Position numbers and translations under genes: made by a program
Part shown: one piece after another, positions 41,244 to 50,737 of the stretch
How the letters are laid out: each line of letters opens with the position of its first letter
Position numbering within the stretch: the first letter of the stretch is position 1
The notes under the pieces: generated by a model
What the model saw: only the letters and a program-made list of their open reading frames with translations
Databases searched by the model: none
What the model was told of the DNA's origin: nothing
DNA from: Acinetobacter sp. SAAs474
Lineage (GTDB): Bacteria; Pseudomonadota; Gammaproteobacteria; Pseudomonadales; Moraxellaceae
Direction: 5' to 3'
DNA: 64,000 bases
Assembly: GCF_032823475.1 (NCBI RefSeq)
Contig: NZ_CP127913.1
Location: 71,519 to 135,518, forward strand

Positions 41244-42205
41244 CATAGGTATCTACACATCATTGTATGGATATCCCAAAGCAATTTCAGCCATACTTTT
41301 TAAGTCATCTATTGAATATTCTGATAGCAATTGAAGAGTATTCAATAAGATCGAAAGTCCTGCCAATATTGCAGGTGCACTTTCTCGTCGACCTCGCTTT
41401 TGTTGTCTTCCTGATATCCTCGTTAAAAATACTCTAACTTTCGTATTTTGCTCATCATTATTACGTTGAATTCGCCATGTTAAAACACAGGCCATACAGG
41501 AAATAAGTAGACGTCTTAAGATGGCTTGTGGTGTTGTTTGTAGCCATGATTCAACATCATAACCTGCCTGTTTTAACAGTTTAAAGAAGCTTTCAATGTT
41601 CCAACGCCAATAATACCACTGAGCAAGTTCAAACATTTTTATTTCACTAGGCACATTGCTCAATAATGTCCAGCGCGCAAGTGTTTTTCCATCGATGTCT
41701 CGAACTTCTGCAATGATCAAACGTACATCTAAAGGAATACCTTTTTGAGGTGGTATTCTTTTACCGTTTGTATCTATTTTTTTAGGTTTAGCATTTCTTG
41801 TAATCTTAATTTCAGCTTCACCCACATATAGCTGTTCTGTTCGTCCTTTATAGTTAACTTTTTGTGCTGAACTTAATACCATCTGATCTGAAACTTCACG
41901 AACTTTATAGTTTTTCCCTTGATATTCAACTAAATGACCTTCTTTTCCTCGAATAAGATATAAATAATCCTGTTGTTGCATAAACCGAAGATGAGCAACT
42001 GAATCACCTTGATGATCGATTATGTGGACAAGTTTTTTCCCTAACTGGACTGCTCCCAGTATGCTAGACACGAGACAACTTCATTTTAAAGCTGCCTCAA
42101 ATACATTTGCTCGTACCATTTTTCGTGTTTTATAGCTCTTTTTGGCAGCTTGAAGCAGGACAGTATCAAAAAGAGAATCTGTAAAATACAAGAAGCGGCA
42201 CCTAT
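41244..42205 (-). mobile_element. IS4-family element, internally damaged
   Basis: Minus-strand transposase with weak terminal repeats (CATAGGTATCT left, complement of AGGTGCCGCTTCTTG right). It inserted or ended directly behind the reversed attC-like site and stops a few bases from the GST stop. The N-terminal part (LFDTVLLQAAKKSYKTRKMV, about 42100-42180) is out of frame with the main part. Confidence 0.6.
41253..42071 (-). pseudogene. IS4-family transposase, 5'-damaged
   Basis: 272 codons: GAVQLGKKLVHIIDHQGDSV with a catalytic Asp region, DVRLIIAEVRDIDGKTLARW, and the IS4 YREK signature in YYWRWNIESFFKLLK (Y-x2-R-x3-E-x6-K intact). The N-terminal 100 or so residues are reduced to a 30-codon piece in another frame, so the protein is probably inactive. 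Confidence 0.8.
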
Positions 42206-42217
42206 ATAAGAAATCAG

Positions 42218-42841
42218 TTAATTTTGTCCGTTATTTCCCCATTTTAAATAAGCTTTGCGTTGGCTTAAAAGGTCATAATAGCGTTTTATATGTGAGTAAT
42301 TAGGCTTATCAAAAGGTGTTAAATACCAACGTTGTACTGAAAGCCCAATGCATATATCGGCAAGTGAAAATTGAGTACCTACGACATAAGCTTGTGTACG
42401 TTCTAATTGGGTATCTAAAATTTTCATCATTTCAGTCCATGCGTGGATACTATCTTGAACACGGACGATATCTTGGTGTTTGGGTGATTTTCGGACGATA
42501 TGCATAAGTGCATAAGACCAACTATTATTGAGTTCGATACCTTGCCAATCAATCCACTGATCAATCTTGGCACGTTGCTTTGGATTTTGTGGATAAAGTA
42601 TGTCCCCATTATAGCTATTAGATAAATAACGAATGATTGAATTTGATTGCCAAAGAATAAAGTCATCATCAATAAGTACTGGGATTGTCGCATTGGGATT
42701 CATTGCTATAAATTCAGCTTCTTGGGTAGATCGAAAATTACGTCCCCAATCTTCACGCAGATACTGTAAATCTAATTCATCGCATAACCAAAGTAGTTTT
42801 CTAACATTAATGGAGTCGGCACGTCCTAATATTTTGAGCAT
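42218..42841 (-). CDS. Glutathione S-transferase-family protein
   Basis: 207 residues. Thioredoxin-like N-terminal domain (LKILGRADSINVRKLLWLCDELDLQY, NPNATIPVLIDDDFILWQSNSIIRYL with the cis-Pro and the ESxxI-like glutathione motif QSNSI) and helical C-terminal domain (SLADICIGLSVQRWY). Cytosolic detoxification or isomerase-type enzyme. Its C-terminus KWGNNGQN ends 13 bases from an IS4 end. Confidence 0.9.
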   Translation of the reverse strand: MLKILGRADSINVRKLLWLCDELDLQYLREDWGRNFRSTQEAEFIAMNPNATIPVLIDDDFILWQSNSIIRYLSNSYNGDILYPQNPKQRAKIDQWIDWQGIELNNSWSYALMHIVRKSPKHQDIVRVQDSIHAWTEMMKILDTQLERTQAYVVGTQFSLADICIGLSVQRWYLTPFDKPNYSHIKRYYDLLSQRKAYLKWGNNGQN

Positions 42842-43205
42842 TTTAGATCCTTAATTTTCTGATATTCGCTATATCCTTAATATTTACTTATTATGTCATG
42901 CCGATAAGCATTATCGATTGAGAATAACCAAATTCTTTCAGCATTTTTTATCATTAATTACACTAAATTGAGTAGCCACCAAGTTTACCTCCAGCAAAAG
43001 TGATTAATTGGACTACGACTAAGTTTTTTTGATCTATGCTATATATTAAAAGTGACAAGTTTGTTTAAAAAATAGTCGACATATTTCCATGTCGAAATTT
43101 TGCTGTTTTAGGTAGGTTTATTATTCAAGTCTATGAAAAAATATATTGTTATAAAATTTTTTATATGATGCGCATGATTTTAATTGATTGTTATTGAGTG
43201 AAATT
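42842..43205. repeat. Intergenic region with a partial copy of the 396-bp unit
   Basis: No gene. About 43055-43120 (GTGACAAGTTTGTTTAAAAA then ATAGTCGACAT..ATGTCG) aligns with the outermost 65 bp of copy B (GTGACAAATTGATTTAAAAA then ATAGCCAAC..GTCGGC), a third, degenerate copy of the hairpin end. Near 42981, TTTACCTCCAGC matches the hairpin repeat at 63338. Confidence 0.5.
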
Positions 43206-43970
43206 TTATTTAAAGTTTTGAGGCGAATAGCCTAAATGGCGTTTAAACATAGCACTAAAGGCACTTGAACTTGTATAACCTAGTGATGTCGCTATATGTG
43301 AGATAGAGTTTCCCTGAGCTAATTGACTCAATGCTAATACAATATGCATGTGCTGAATCCATCCCCTATAAGCTAGCCCAGTTTCTTTTTTAAATAACCT
43401 CATCAAAGTTCTGGAACTGGTTCCAATGAGATCCGACCATGTATTCAGATCTTTAGAATGTTTGGGATCGTTAATTAATTGTTCGCAAATTAAAATTAAA
43501 CGCTTATCCTTTGGCCATGGAATTTCTATTGGAAAGGTAGGAGATTGTCTAATTTCTTCAAAAATAAGTAGTTGCAAAGACTTTTGTAAATCTTCACTGT
43601 ATAATATTTCATGATGTTGCATTTCATCAAGCTGATTTAGCCTCAAAACTAATTCTTTCAATAAATTCGTCATTCTCACTAGAAAACATTTATCTCCTAA
43701 AATATTTGCAGCATTTTGTTCAACTAAGGCTGTACTTAAGCGTACTTCACTTAATGAGGTGACGCTATGTTCCATAAATGCTGGAATCCATAAGGCACAT
43801 TGCGGAGGAATTAACCAAATATTTTCTGCAGTATGAACGCGTATTTCGCCTTTAGATGCATAAAGCAATTGAGCACGATTATGCTGATGTGGAGGTATAG
43901 TACTTCCATAATTGTGTTGTGATCCCATAGAAATAACTAATGTAGAAATCATATTTTTACTTAAAGACAT
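43206..43970 (-). CDS. AraC-family regulator with cupin domain
   Basis: 254 residues. N-terminal cupin (STIPPHQHNRAQLLYASKGE, PPQCALWIPAFMEHSV) and C-terminal double HTH (WSDLIGTSSRTLMRLFKKET and ISHIATSLGYTSSSAFSAMFKRHLGYSPQNF). Divergent from the Fsr-type exporter, the typical partner of this AraC subtype; the 110-base gap holds both promoters. Confidence 0.9.
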   Translation of the reverse strand: MSLSKNMISTLVISMGSQHNYGSTIPPHQHNRAQLLYASKGEIRVHTAENIWLIPPQCALWIPAFMEHSVTSLSEVRLSTALVEQNAANILGDKCFLVRMTNLLKELVLRLNQLDEMQHHEILYSEDLQKSLQLLIFEEIRQSPTFPIEIPWPKDKRLILICEQLINDPKHSKDLNTWSDLIGTSSRTLMRLFKKETGLAYRGWIQHMHIVLALSQLAQGNSISHIATSLGYTSSSAFSAMFKRHLGYSPQNFK

Positions 43971-44080
43971 TGCTATTAACTCGTTAAATTGTCACTTATA
44001 GAATGATTTTTGGAATATAGCCTTAAATATGCCAGATTATAATAGTCATTATTAAAGTTTTAAGGCAAATAAAGTATTTC

Positions 44081-45310
44081 ATGCAATTACCTATTAAGAT
44101 AGAAGAAAATGTCCAAGTTAAAACGACAGATGCTGCATCAAAAATGGTGAGTCATATTATTTTTGCTGTTGCTTTAGCTCACCTACTGAATGATTTAATT
44201 CAAGCAGCTCTACCTGCGATTTATCCATTACTCAAAGAGAATTTTTCATTAACTTTTGCAGAAATTGGTCTAATTTCATTAGTTTATCAAATTACTGCTT
44301 CTTTATTGCAACCTTGGATTGGTTTATATACTGATAAATATCCTCAACCTTATCTTCTACCTTTAGGAATGGTCATTACTTTGATGGGCATTATTATGCT
44401 TGCATTTTCTAGTAGTTTTTTTATGCTACTTATCTCGGCATCTCTCATCGGGGTTGGCTCATCAACTTTTCATCCTGAAGCGTCTCGTGTTGCTCGAATG
44501 GCGTCTGGGGGAAAATTTGGTACAGCTCAATCAACTTTTCAAGTGGGTGGTAATACAGGATCGGCAATTGGTCCATTATTGGCCGCTCTTATTATCGTTC
44601 CTAACGGCCAAGCCTCAGCAGTTTGGTTAGTATTATTTGCTTTAATTGCAATTTTTGTTTTATTTAAAGTCAGTCAATGGACTATTCATCATGCCAAAAT
44701 TCAAATCAGTAAAACAACATCGACCACCAGTTTTAAATTACATGGCAGTACTTTAATTCGAGCACTGATAGTGATTTCTATGCTAATGCTTGCAAAATTT
44801 ACTTATATCGCAAACATCAGTAATTACTATACCTTTTATTTAATTGAAAAATTTAATCTCCCTATTCAGAGCGCTCAATTATATTTATTTGCTTTTTTAG
44901 TCGCAGTTGCCCTTGGCACATTTTTCGGTGGTCCTATTGGTGATCGTATTGGACGTAAATCAGTTATTTGGATTTCATTTTTAGGAATGGCTCCATTTGC
45001 TGTATTCATGCCTTATGTAAATTTATTTTGGACTTGTATTTTCGCAATGATGTCAGGTTTAATTATGTCATCTGCATTTTCTGCCATGGTTGTATATGCA
45101 CAAGAAGCAGTTCCTGAACGTGTTGGAATGATTGCTGGACTTATGTTCGGTTTAATGTTTGGTATAAGTGGTATAGCAGCGGCTGGTTTAGGATACCTAG
45201 CTGATAGAAATGGTATAGAATGGATATTTACACTATGCTCATATTTACCTTTACTCGGCATTTTCACTTTATTCCTACCGAATACTCAGCTTAAAAAGCT
45301 TAGCCTATAA
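44081..45310 (+). CDS. fsr: Fosmidomycin-resistance-type MFS exporter
   Basis: 409 residues, 12 hydrophobic segments. LAHLLNDLIQAALPAIYPLL near residue 35, GVGSSTFHPEASRVARMASGGKFGTAQSTFQVGGNTGSA and GGPIGDRIGRKSVIW are characteristic of the Fsr group (fosmidomycin efflux in E. coli). Real substrate unknown. Regulated probably by the divergent AraC gene. Confidence 0.85.
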   Translation: MQLPIKIEENVQVKTTDAASKMVSHIIFAVALAHLLNDLIQAALPAIYPLLKENFSLTFAEIGLISLVYQITASLLQPWIGLYTDKYPQPYLLPLGMVITLMGIIMLAFSSSFFMLLISASLIGVGSSTFHPEASRVARMASGGKFGTAQSTFQVGGNTGSAIGPLLAALIIVPNGQASAVWLVLFALIAIFVLFKVSQWTIHHAKIQISKTTSTTSFKLHGSTLIRALIVISMLMLAKFTYIANISNYYTFYLIEKFNLPIQSAQLYLFAFLVAVALGTFFGGPIGDRIGRKSVIWISFLGMAPFAVFMPYVNLFWTCIFAMMSGLIMSSAFSAMVVYAQEAVPERVGMIAGLMFGLMFGISGIAAAGLGYLADRNGIEWIFTLCSYLPLLGIFTLFLPNTQLKKLSL

Positions 45311-45989
45311 AGCAATTTTTTTAGCTCATTATACGAAACTGTGTTTCTCGTTAGATGAGGGGATAGTATTTCAATCGCTGGATGAGCAGCACACTGCGCA
45401 AGTGAGCGCTCATGAATCCTGAAAACTATATTTTATAATAAGCTGTGCGATCATCCGTTCAGTTACATAATCGCCGAATCTAGTTGCGGTAAAGATCTTT
45501 AAATAAATACCGCCATCACTTTCTTTGATTTAGTCGAGGGAGTATATCAGCCAATTTTGTCTATTACTTCCTTTGAATAGTGCTTTTACTCAACTGTAAG
45601 TTATAGATTTTATTAATTAATTTTAATTTAAAGCCGAGTCTTTTGTGTCTATTTTAAATTATGCTCAGCATTAAAATTGATCAAATGATAGCAATCATGG
45701 AAAGCATTTCAGCGTATTACAAAATGAATCATCATAATGAAAGATTTGTATTTTTTATGTGATTGATATCATTTTTTGATTGACTTTAATCTATAGTAGA
45801 AAAGTATATACCGAAAGATGCTATCGATGAGTAAAATTCGTTTAAGAATACCAACGAACTTTATATTATCCGTAACATCACCAAGAAATTAATCATATTA
45901 AAATTTTTATATCGACATCGTTTATTGATTTTAAAATGAGGATATATCGAAATAATAAAATCGATAAATTAAAATAATGTGGAGTTATT
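45311..45989. mobile_element. Intergenic region with IS remnants
   Basis: 679 bases, no intact gene. On the minus strand about 45590-45650 reads HKRLGFKLKLINKIYNLQL, the C-terminus of an IS5/ISL2-type transposase (compare GKRLGLRFNLIAGIYNMEL at 13800). About 45440-45520 minus reads GGIYLKIFTATRFGDYVTER then MIAQLI, resembling an IS3 orfB core. The last 200 bases carry the cfa promoter region, in which I see no clear signal. Confidence 0.45.
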
Positions 45990-47129
45990 ATGAATATCTA
46001 TATTGGCCAAAAAAATGATAATTTAAAAGATATTGTAGAAAAAATATTAGCAGAAGTGGATATTCGTATAGATGGGGACCAGCCTTATGATATACAAGTA
46101 CATAATAATGAATTTTATAAACGAGTGTTACAACAAGGCTCTCTTGGTCTTGGTGAAAGTTACATGGATGGCTGGTGGGATTGTGAACGACTTGATATTT
46201 TATTTTACAAAATTCTACGTGCTAAACTTGATAAAAAAATTCCGTATAACTTAGAAGACATATTAAGAATAGCTGTAGCGCGTTTTAGAAATTTACAAAG
46301 TAAAAAAAGAGCATGGATGGTCGGTGAAGAGCATTATGATCTTGGTAATGATCTATTTAATTTAATGTTAGATCCTTATATGCAATATTCTTGTGCATAT
46401 TGGAAAGACACTGATGATCTTTTTCAAGCACAACAGCAAAAACTAGATTTAATTTGTCGTAAACTCGATTTACAGCCAGGTATGCGTATCTTGGATATTG
46501 GTTGTGGCTGGGGTGGACTAGCAGAATATGCTGCTAAGCATTATCAAGTTTCAGTGACAGGCATTACAATTTCTAAAGAACAACAGAAACTTGCTACCGA
46601 ACGCTGTCAGGGATTAGATATTGAAATTTTATTAATGGACTATCGTAATTTAAATGATCAGTTTGATCGTATTGTTTCGGTTGGTATGTTTGAACATGTT
46701 GGTCCTAAAAATTACGATACTTATTTTAAGGTAGTACAACGTAATTTAAAGCCAGATGGATTATTTTTATTACATACCATTGGGGCGAATACGACTATGA
46801 TGAGTGCAGATCCATGGGCGAGTAAATATATCTTTCCAAATGGTTGTTTACCTTCAATTGAAAAAATTGCACATGCAACTACAGGTAAGTTTATTATGGA
46901 AGATTGGCATAATTTTGGTGCTGATTATGACTTAACTTTACGTGCATGGTATCTACGTTTTATTGAAGCTTGGCCTGAAATTCAAGGCAATTATAATGCA
47001 CGTTTTAAACGTATGTTTACATACTATCTAAATGCTTGTGCTGGTGCCTTTCGAGCACGAGATTTGCAGTTGTGGCAAATTGTTTTTACTCCAGATGGTG
47101 CTGAAGGTGGCTTACGAGTAGCGCGTTAA
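45990..47129 (+). CDS. cfa: Cyclopropane-fatty-acyl-phospholipid synthase
   Basis: 379 residues. Adds a methylene from S-adenosylmethionine across the double bond of unsaturated phospholipid acyl chains at the membrane. SAM motif LDIGCGWGGLAEYAAKHYQVSVTGITISKEQQ (about 165-196), EEHYDLGNDLFNLMLDPYMQYSCAYW and VSVGMFEHVGPKNYDTYF are all standard; full length for the family. RBS GGAG before the ATG. Stand-alone gene. Confidence 0.95.
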   Translation: MNIYIGQKNDNLKDIVEKILAEVDIRIDGDQPYDIQVHNNEFYKRVLQQGSLGLGESYMDGWWDCERLDILFYKILRAKLDKKIPYNLEDILRIAVARFRNLQSKKRAWMVGEEHYDLGNDLFNLMLDPYMQYSCAYWKDTDDLFQAQQQKLDLICRKLDLQPGMRILDIGCGWGGLAEYAAKHYQVSVTGITISKEQQKLATERCQGLDIEILLMDYRNLNDQFDRIVSVGMFEHVGPKNYDTYFKVVQRNLKPDGLFLLHTIGANTTMMSADPWASKYIFPNGCLPSIEKIAHATTGKFIMEDWHNFGADYDLTLRAWYLRFIEAWPEIQGNYNARFKRMFTYYLNACAGAFRARDLQLWQIVFTPDGAEGGLRVAR

Positions 47130-47325
47130 TAATAGTATGAATGATTTTTTTAAGCGCAGCTTATTTTATTATTCTCAATAAATGCTCAACATTATTTGAT
47201 CACTCAAAACCATTTAATACCGCTGATCGTATCTGTATCAGTGGTATTGAATATTTAATATGGCCTTAATGCATTGACTGAAGCGGCATGCAAATTATCA
47301 TTTAATATATCGTGGGAGATAAAAC

Positions 47326-48528
47326 GTGAAAACATCATTTTGTCTATTACAGTCGATGTTAACAGTATTTGCTTTAACATATACCACAGTAGCGATTGCA
47401 AAACCGCAGCATCCATCAGCAATAACATCAATGATATTGCCTGCACATAAAGTCGATGAGATTTTATCGGTACAGGCACAACACCCAAAAACCAGTTATT
47501 CGCATGCTGGTGAGCAATTGATCATTACTTATTATAGTCGTGGTATTCATGGAGAACCTGTTGTGAGCTCTGCAATGGTATTGTTGCCTAAAGGCAAAGC
47601 ACCTACGCAAGGTTGGCCAATATTGGCTTGGGCACATGGTACTACAGGCGTTGCTGATACGTGTGCACCATCTGCCGACTATATCGGGGGACCGGTAAAT
47701 AGTTATCAGCAAGTTGCTGATAAGGCCTTAGATGATTGGTTGGAACGAGGTTATGCCATTGTTGCTCCTGATTATCAAGGTTTAGGTACACCAGGAGATC
47801 ATCCTTATATGAATGCAACCAGCCAGTTACATACTATCGTTGATGCTGTTCGTGCGTTACATCATTTAAAAGCTAAGCAAGTCAGTAATAACTGGTTAGT
47901 TATGGGACATAGTCAAGGTGGAGCTGCAGCTTTAGCCGTTGCCGCATATGGGCAGAAAGATGCACCTGAGCTAAATTTAAAAGGGGCTATAGCACTAGCA
48001 CCAGGTGGATATCAATATCAAGGTATTGCCGAATATGTGCAACAAAATTCACAGATAGATCCCCAAATTGCAGCGTTTTTACCTATTGTTTTATTGGGAG
48101 CCCAAGCAGCTGATCCAAACTTAGATCCTGAACAATGGGTTACACCTGAAATGCAAAATTTGTTACGACAGGCACGTAAACGTTGTTTATCAGAATTACA
48201 AACGGAGATTAAACAAGCACCCCAGACAATTTTTAAAAAAGATGCTGATTTAAATCCACTTTTAAATTACCTAAAACAGCAATCGATTGAGTCTATGATA
48301 CCTCAAGTACCATTAATGTTGGTACAGGGTGATCAAGATCAACTGGTTGATCCTCGTGGTATATCTACATACTATCAACAGATCTGTGATGCTCATAAAC
48401 CTGTAGTGTATTACTCTATTGCCAATGGAGATCATCGAGATGCAGTTCGTCAAAGCTCAGTACTTTCAAAAGATTTTTTAAAGCAATTAAATCAGGGCAA
48501 GATCGTTAATTCATGTATAAAGCATTAA
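47326..48528 (+). CDS. Secreted lipase (LIP-type alpha/beta hydrolase)
   Basis: 400 residues from a GTG preceded by GGGAGA. Signal peptide MKTSFCLLQSMLTVFALTYT then TVAIA, cleavage near 27. Nucleophile motif VMGHSQGGAAAL with the GHSQG Ser near 205; WPILAWAHGTTG carries the oxyanion region, LVQGDQDQLVDP the Asp and NGDHRDAV the His. Resembles secretory lipases. Hairpin of the IS605 type follows 4 bases after the stop. Confidence 0.85.
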   Translation: MKTSFCLLQSMLTVFALTYTTVAIAKPQHPSAITSMILPAHKVDEILSVQAQHPKTSYSHAGEQLIITYYSRGIHGEPVVSSAMVLLPKGKAPTQGWPILAWAHGTTGVADTCAPSADYIGGPVNSYQQVADKALDDWLERGYAIVAPDYQGLGTPGDHPYMNATSQLHTIVDAVRALHHLKAKQVSNNWLVMGHSQGGAAALAVAAYGQKDAPELNLKGAIALAPGGYQYQGIAEYVQQNSQIDPQIAAFLPIVLLGAQAADPNLDPEQWVTPEMQNLLRQARKRCLSELQTEIKQAPQTIFKKDADLNPLLNYLKQQSIESMIPQVPLMLVQGDQDQLVDPRGISTYYQQICDAHKPVVYYSIANGDHRDAVRQSSVLSKDFLKQLNQGKIVNSCIKH

Positions 48529-48530
48529 CA

Positions 48531-48575
48531 TCACCCCCCCGCGATACTTTTGGTTTAGTGGGGGGAGTATGCCAA
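48531..48575 (+). repeat. IS605-type right-end hairpin
   Basis: CCCCCCC...TTTGGTTTAG then GGGGGG, followed by AGTATGCCAAT. Same design as the hairpins at 27475-27596 and (reversed) 56587-56622. Directly behind the lipase gene, so it may end its transcript. Confidence 0.65.
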
Positions 48576-48751
48576 TATCATGAGAATGATTCAAAATGAT
48601 TGCTATTATTTACCATATACGAGATATATGTGATTCATTCATGATATTTGATGACATCAAGTTAAGTCATAGACTGATGATTAACATCAGCATCAGTAGA
48701 GAAAAAACAATCCATTTGGTATTTTAGGCCATACACTCATGACGCTAAATT

Positions 48752-49144
48752 TCAATGAGACTGATCTTGCTGATAGGCTTCAATTGCTTCAATAGCGGCA
48801 CGAAATGCTTCTTGTGTTGCTGGTGCACCACAATAGGGTAAGCTATGTAAGAGCACTTCCTGAATTTCTTCAATACTTGCCCCGTTATTCAGTGCACCAC
48901 GGATATGGCCTTTAAGTTCAGTCGGACTTTTCTGTGCCACCAAAAATGCAATGGTGATTAAAGAGCGATATTTTCGAGGTAATACGCCTTCACGTTGCCA
49001 AGTCGAACCCCATGCATGTTCATTGATCCAATCCTGTAAAGGCTGGGTAAATGCAGTGGTATTGTCTTTTGCCCGTTGTACAAAATCAGCCCCCATGACT
49101 TCTGTCCGGACTTTTAAACCATTTTCATAATCGTGTTGTGACAT
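48752..49144 (-). CDS. Carboxymuconolactone-decarboxylase-family protein
   Basis: 130 residues, all helical. VLPRKYRSLITIAFLVAQKS, ELKGHIRGALNNGASIEEIQEVLLHSLPYCGAPA: the CMD/PcaC pattern, with His in GHIRGA and the later LPYCGAPA. PcaC decarboxylates 4-carboxymuconolactone; many relatives have other or peroxidase-like roles. It lies at the end of the aromatic catabolic cluster on the same strand as the VOC, MaiA and FahA genes, with a gene remnant between them. Confidence 0.85.
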   Translation of the reverse strand: MSQHDYENGLKVRTEVMGADFVQRAKDNTTAFTQPLQDWINEHAWGSTWQREGVLPRKYRSLITIAFLVAQKSPTELKGHIRGALNNGASIEEIQEVLLHSLPYCGAPATQEAFRAAIEAIEAYQQDQSH

Positions 49145-49269
49145 GATATTCTCTATAGCGGTTGGTGAAGTTAAATTTATTAACTATATGATATTATTAT
49201 ATATTAAATTATTTTTTTTATTGTGTGTTTGAACTTTAGTATTAAAACACACATCAATATCGTGATTTT

Positions 49270-49430
49270 AGATACAGTTTTGATAATCGTGGTTGCACCC
49301 ACAGAATCGTCTAAACCTGCTAGGCGCATGGCTTGATGTGCAGGATCTTGTTTTAAATTCGCAGATAATACACAGTCCATAATAACTTCATCAATATTTG
49401 TGGCATGTAATTGGACACCTTCGATGGATG
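49270..49430 (-). pseudogene. Thiolase N-terminal fragment
   Basis: Minus-strand frame reading HATNIDEVIMDCVLSANLKQ then DPAHQAMRLAGLDDSVGATT, the conserved N-terminal region of thiolases (IDEVI.G.VLQAG.GQNPARQA...AGLP.SV.A.TI). Only about 50 residues survive, without the catalytic Cys that would follow. It suggests that the catabolic cluster once contained a thiolase for the CoA end of a ring-cleavage pathway. Confidence 0.6.
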
Positions 49431-49491
49431 ATGATCTACTAAATCAAAGTAGCCTAAGCAACTTTGATTTAATAGATAAAAAATGATCAGA

Positions 49492-50055
49492 TTAAGCATC
49501 GACTTTGGCAGTATCGAGCTCATTTGCATGTAAGAAATGCGTATGATGTGGAGCACGTTTAGTTTTTGACCATTGCTCTAACATTTCATGTTTCATTTCT
49601 TCAGTGATCATGGCTATTTTTTCTGGTGCTTTTTCATCATCATAAGCCAATTCTAAACGATGGCCATTTGGATCAAAGAAGTAAATTGAATGGAAAATAC
49701 CATGGTTGGTAATGCCAAGTACATCGATACCATTGGCTTCTAAGTGTGCTTTGGCTTCAATCAGAGCGGCACGGTCTTTGACTTTTAAAGCAATATGCTG
49801 TACCCATTTTGGTGTGTTTTCATCACGGCCCATGTCTGGTTGAGTGGGTAATTCAAAGAAGGCTAAAACGTTACCATGACCAGCATCTAGAAATAAATGC
49901 ATATATGGATCAAAAGCCTTGGTTGACGGCACATGATCTTCAGCAAATGCGAGAATAAAATCCATATTGAGATTTTTTTTATACCATTCCACGGTTTCTT
50001 TGGCATCTTTACAACGGTATGCTACGTGGTGAATCTTTTCGACTTGAATTGCCAT
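49492..50055 (-). CDS. VOC-family protein (possible ring-cleavage dioxygenase)
   Basis: 187 residues from the ATG at 50053-50055; an upstream extension is unlikely because AAGGAT lies just before it. Two VOC modules: KIHHVAYRCKDAKETVEWYK at the start and WVQHIALKVKDRAALIEAKA in the middle, then GHRLELAYD. His9/10, His87 and Glu135 are placed as the His-His-Glu metal ligands of type I extradiol dioxygenases and glyoxalases. In the cluster with MaiA and FahA, whose substrate is made by ring cleavage, it is a candidate for that missing dioxygenase or for an isomerase step. Confidence 0.75.
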   Translation of the reverse strand: MAIQVEKIHHVAYRCKDAKETVEWYKKNLNMDFILAFAEDHVPSTKAFDPYMHLFLDAGHGNVLAFFELPTQPDMGRDENTPKWVQHIALKVKDRAALIEAKAHLEANGIDVLGITNHGIFHSIYFFDPNGHRLELAYDDEKAPEKIAMITEEMKHEMLEQWSKTKRAPHHTHFLHANELDTAKVDA

Positions 50056-50077
50056 AATTAAAAATCCTTCTTTAATG

Positions 50078-50719
50078 TTAAGCTGCGTCGCTTTGTGCTT
50101 CAGGTGCAGCATTTTGGAATTCAGTTAAGCGATTACAATGTGTGTAAATCGACTGAATTTTAGGGAATGTTGATAAATCAATGTTAAAACGCAAAGCGTT
50201 ATATACTTGAGGAATCAGACAGCAATCTGCAAAGCTTGCCTGTTGACCAAAACAAAATTGGCCATTGGAGTGTTGTAGTTGTGCTTCTAAACTGTGAAAG
50301 CCCACTGCAACCCAGTGTTGATACCAAGCACTTTTTTGTTCATCACTGACCTGTAAGGTGTTGGATAAATATTGTAAAACACGTAAATTATTGAGCGGGT
50401 GAATATCACAGGCGATACTTTGGCAAAATGCACGAATTAAGGCACGTTGCTGTAGGTCTTCGGGTAATAATGCCACTTGACTAAATTTTTCTTCCAAATA
50501 TTCTAAAATACTGATCGACTGCGTCAGAATAAAAGCATCATCTTCTTGTAAAGCGGGTACCAATGCACTTGGATGAAGTAAACGGTAAGCAGCACTATGC
50601 TGCTCGCCACCATTTTTAACCAAGTGTATGGCACAGTGCTCTACTGTTAAGCCTTTTAAATTTAAGGCAATACGTACTCGATACGCGGCTGAACTACGGA
50701 AATATCCATACAATTTCAT
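50078..50719 (-). CDS. maiA: Maleylacetoacetate isomerase (zeta-class GST)
   Basis: 213 residues from the ATG at 50717-50719 (a GTG/ATG six codons earlier is less likely). Isomerises maleylacetoacetate (or maleylpyruvate-type acids) to the fumaryl form with glutathione. N-terminal YFRSSAAYRVRIALNLKGL matches the zeta motif SSCxWRVRIAL, except that the usual Cys is Ala. LVPALQEDDAFILTQSISILEYLEE and FADCCLIPQVYNALRFNIDL complete the fold. 18 bases behind fahA; 22 bases before the VOC gene; one operon. Confidence 0.9.
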   Translation of the reverse strand: MKLYGYFRSSAAYRVRIALNLKGLTVEHCAIHLVKNGGEQHSAAYRLLHPSALVPALQEDDAFILTQSISILEYLEEKFSQVALLPEDLQQRALIRAFCQSIACDIHPLNNLRVLQYLSNTLQVSDEQKSAWYQHWVAVGFHSLEAQLQHSNGQFCFGQQASFADCCLIPQVYNALRFNIDLSTFPKIQSIYTHCNRLTEFQNAAPEAQSDAA

Positions 50720-50737
50720 CGTGTGAATTCCGATCAA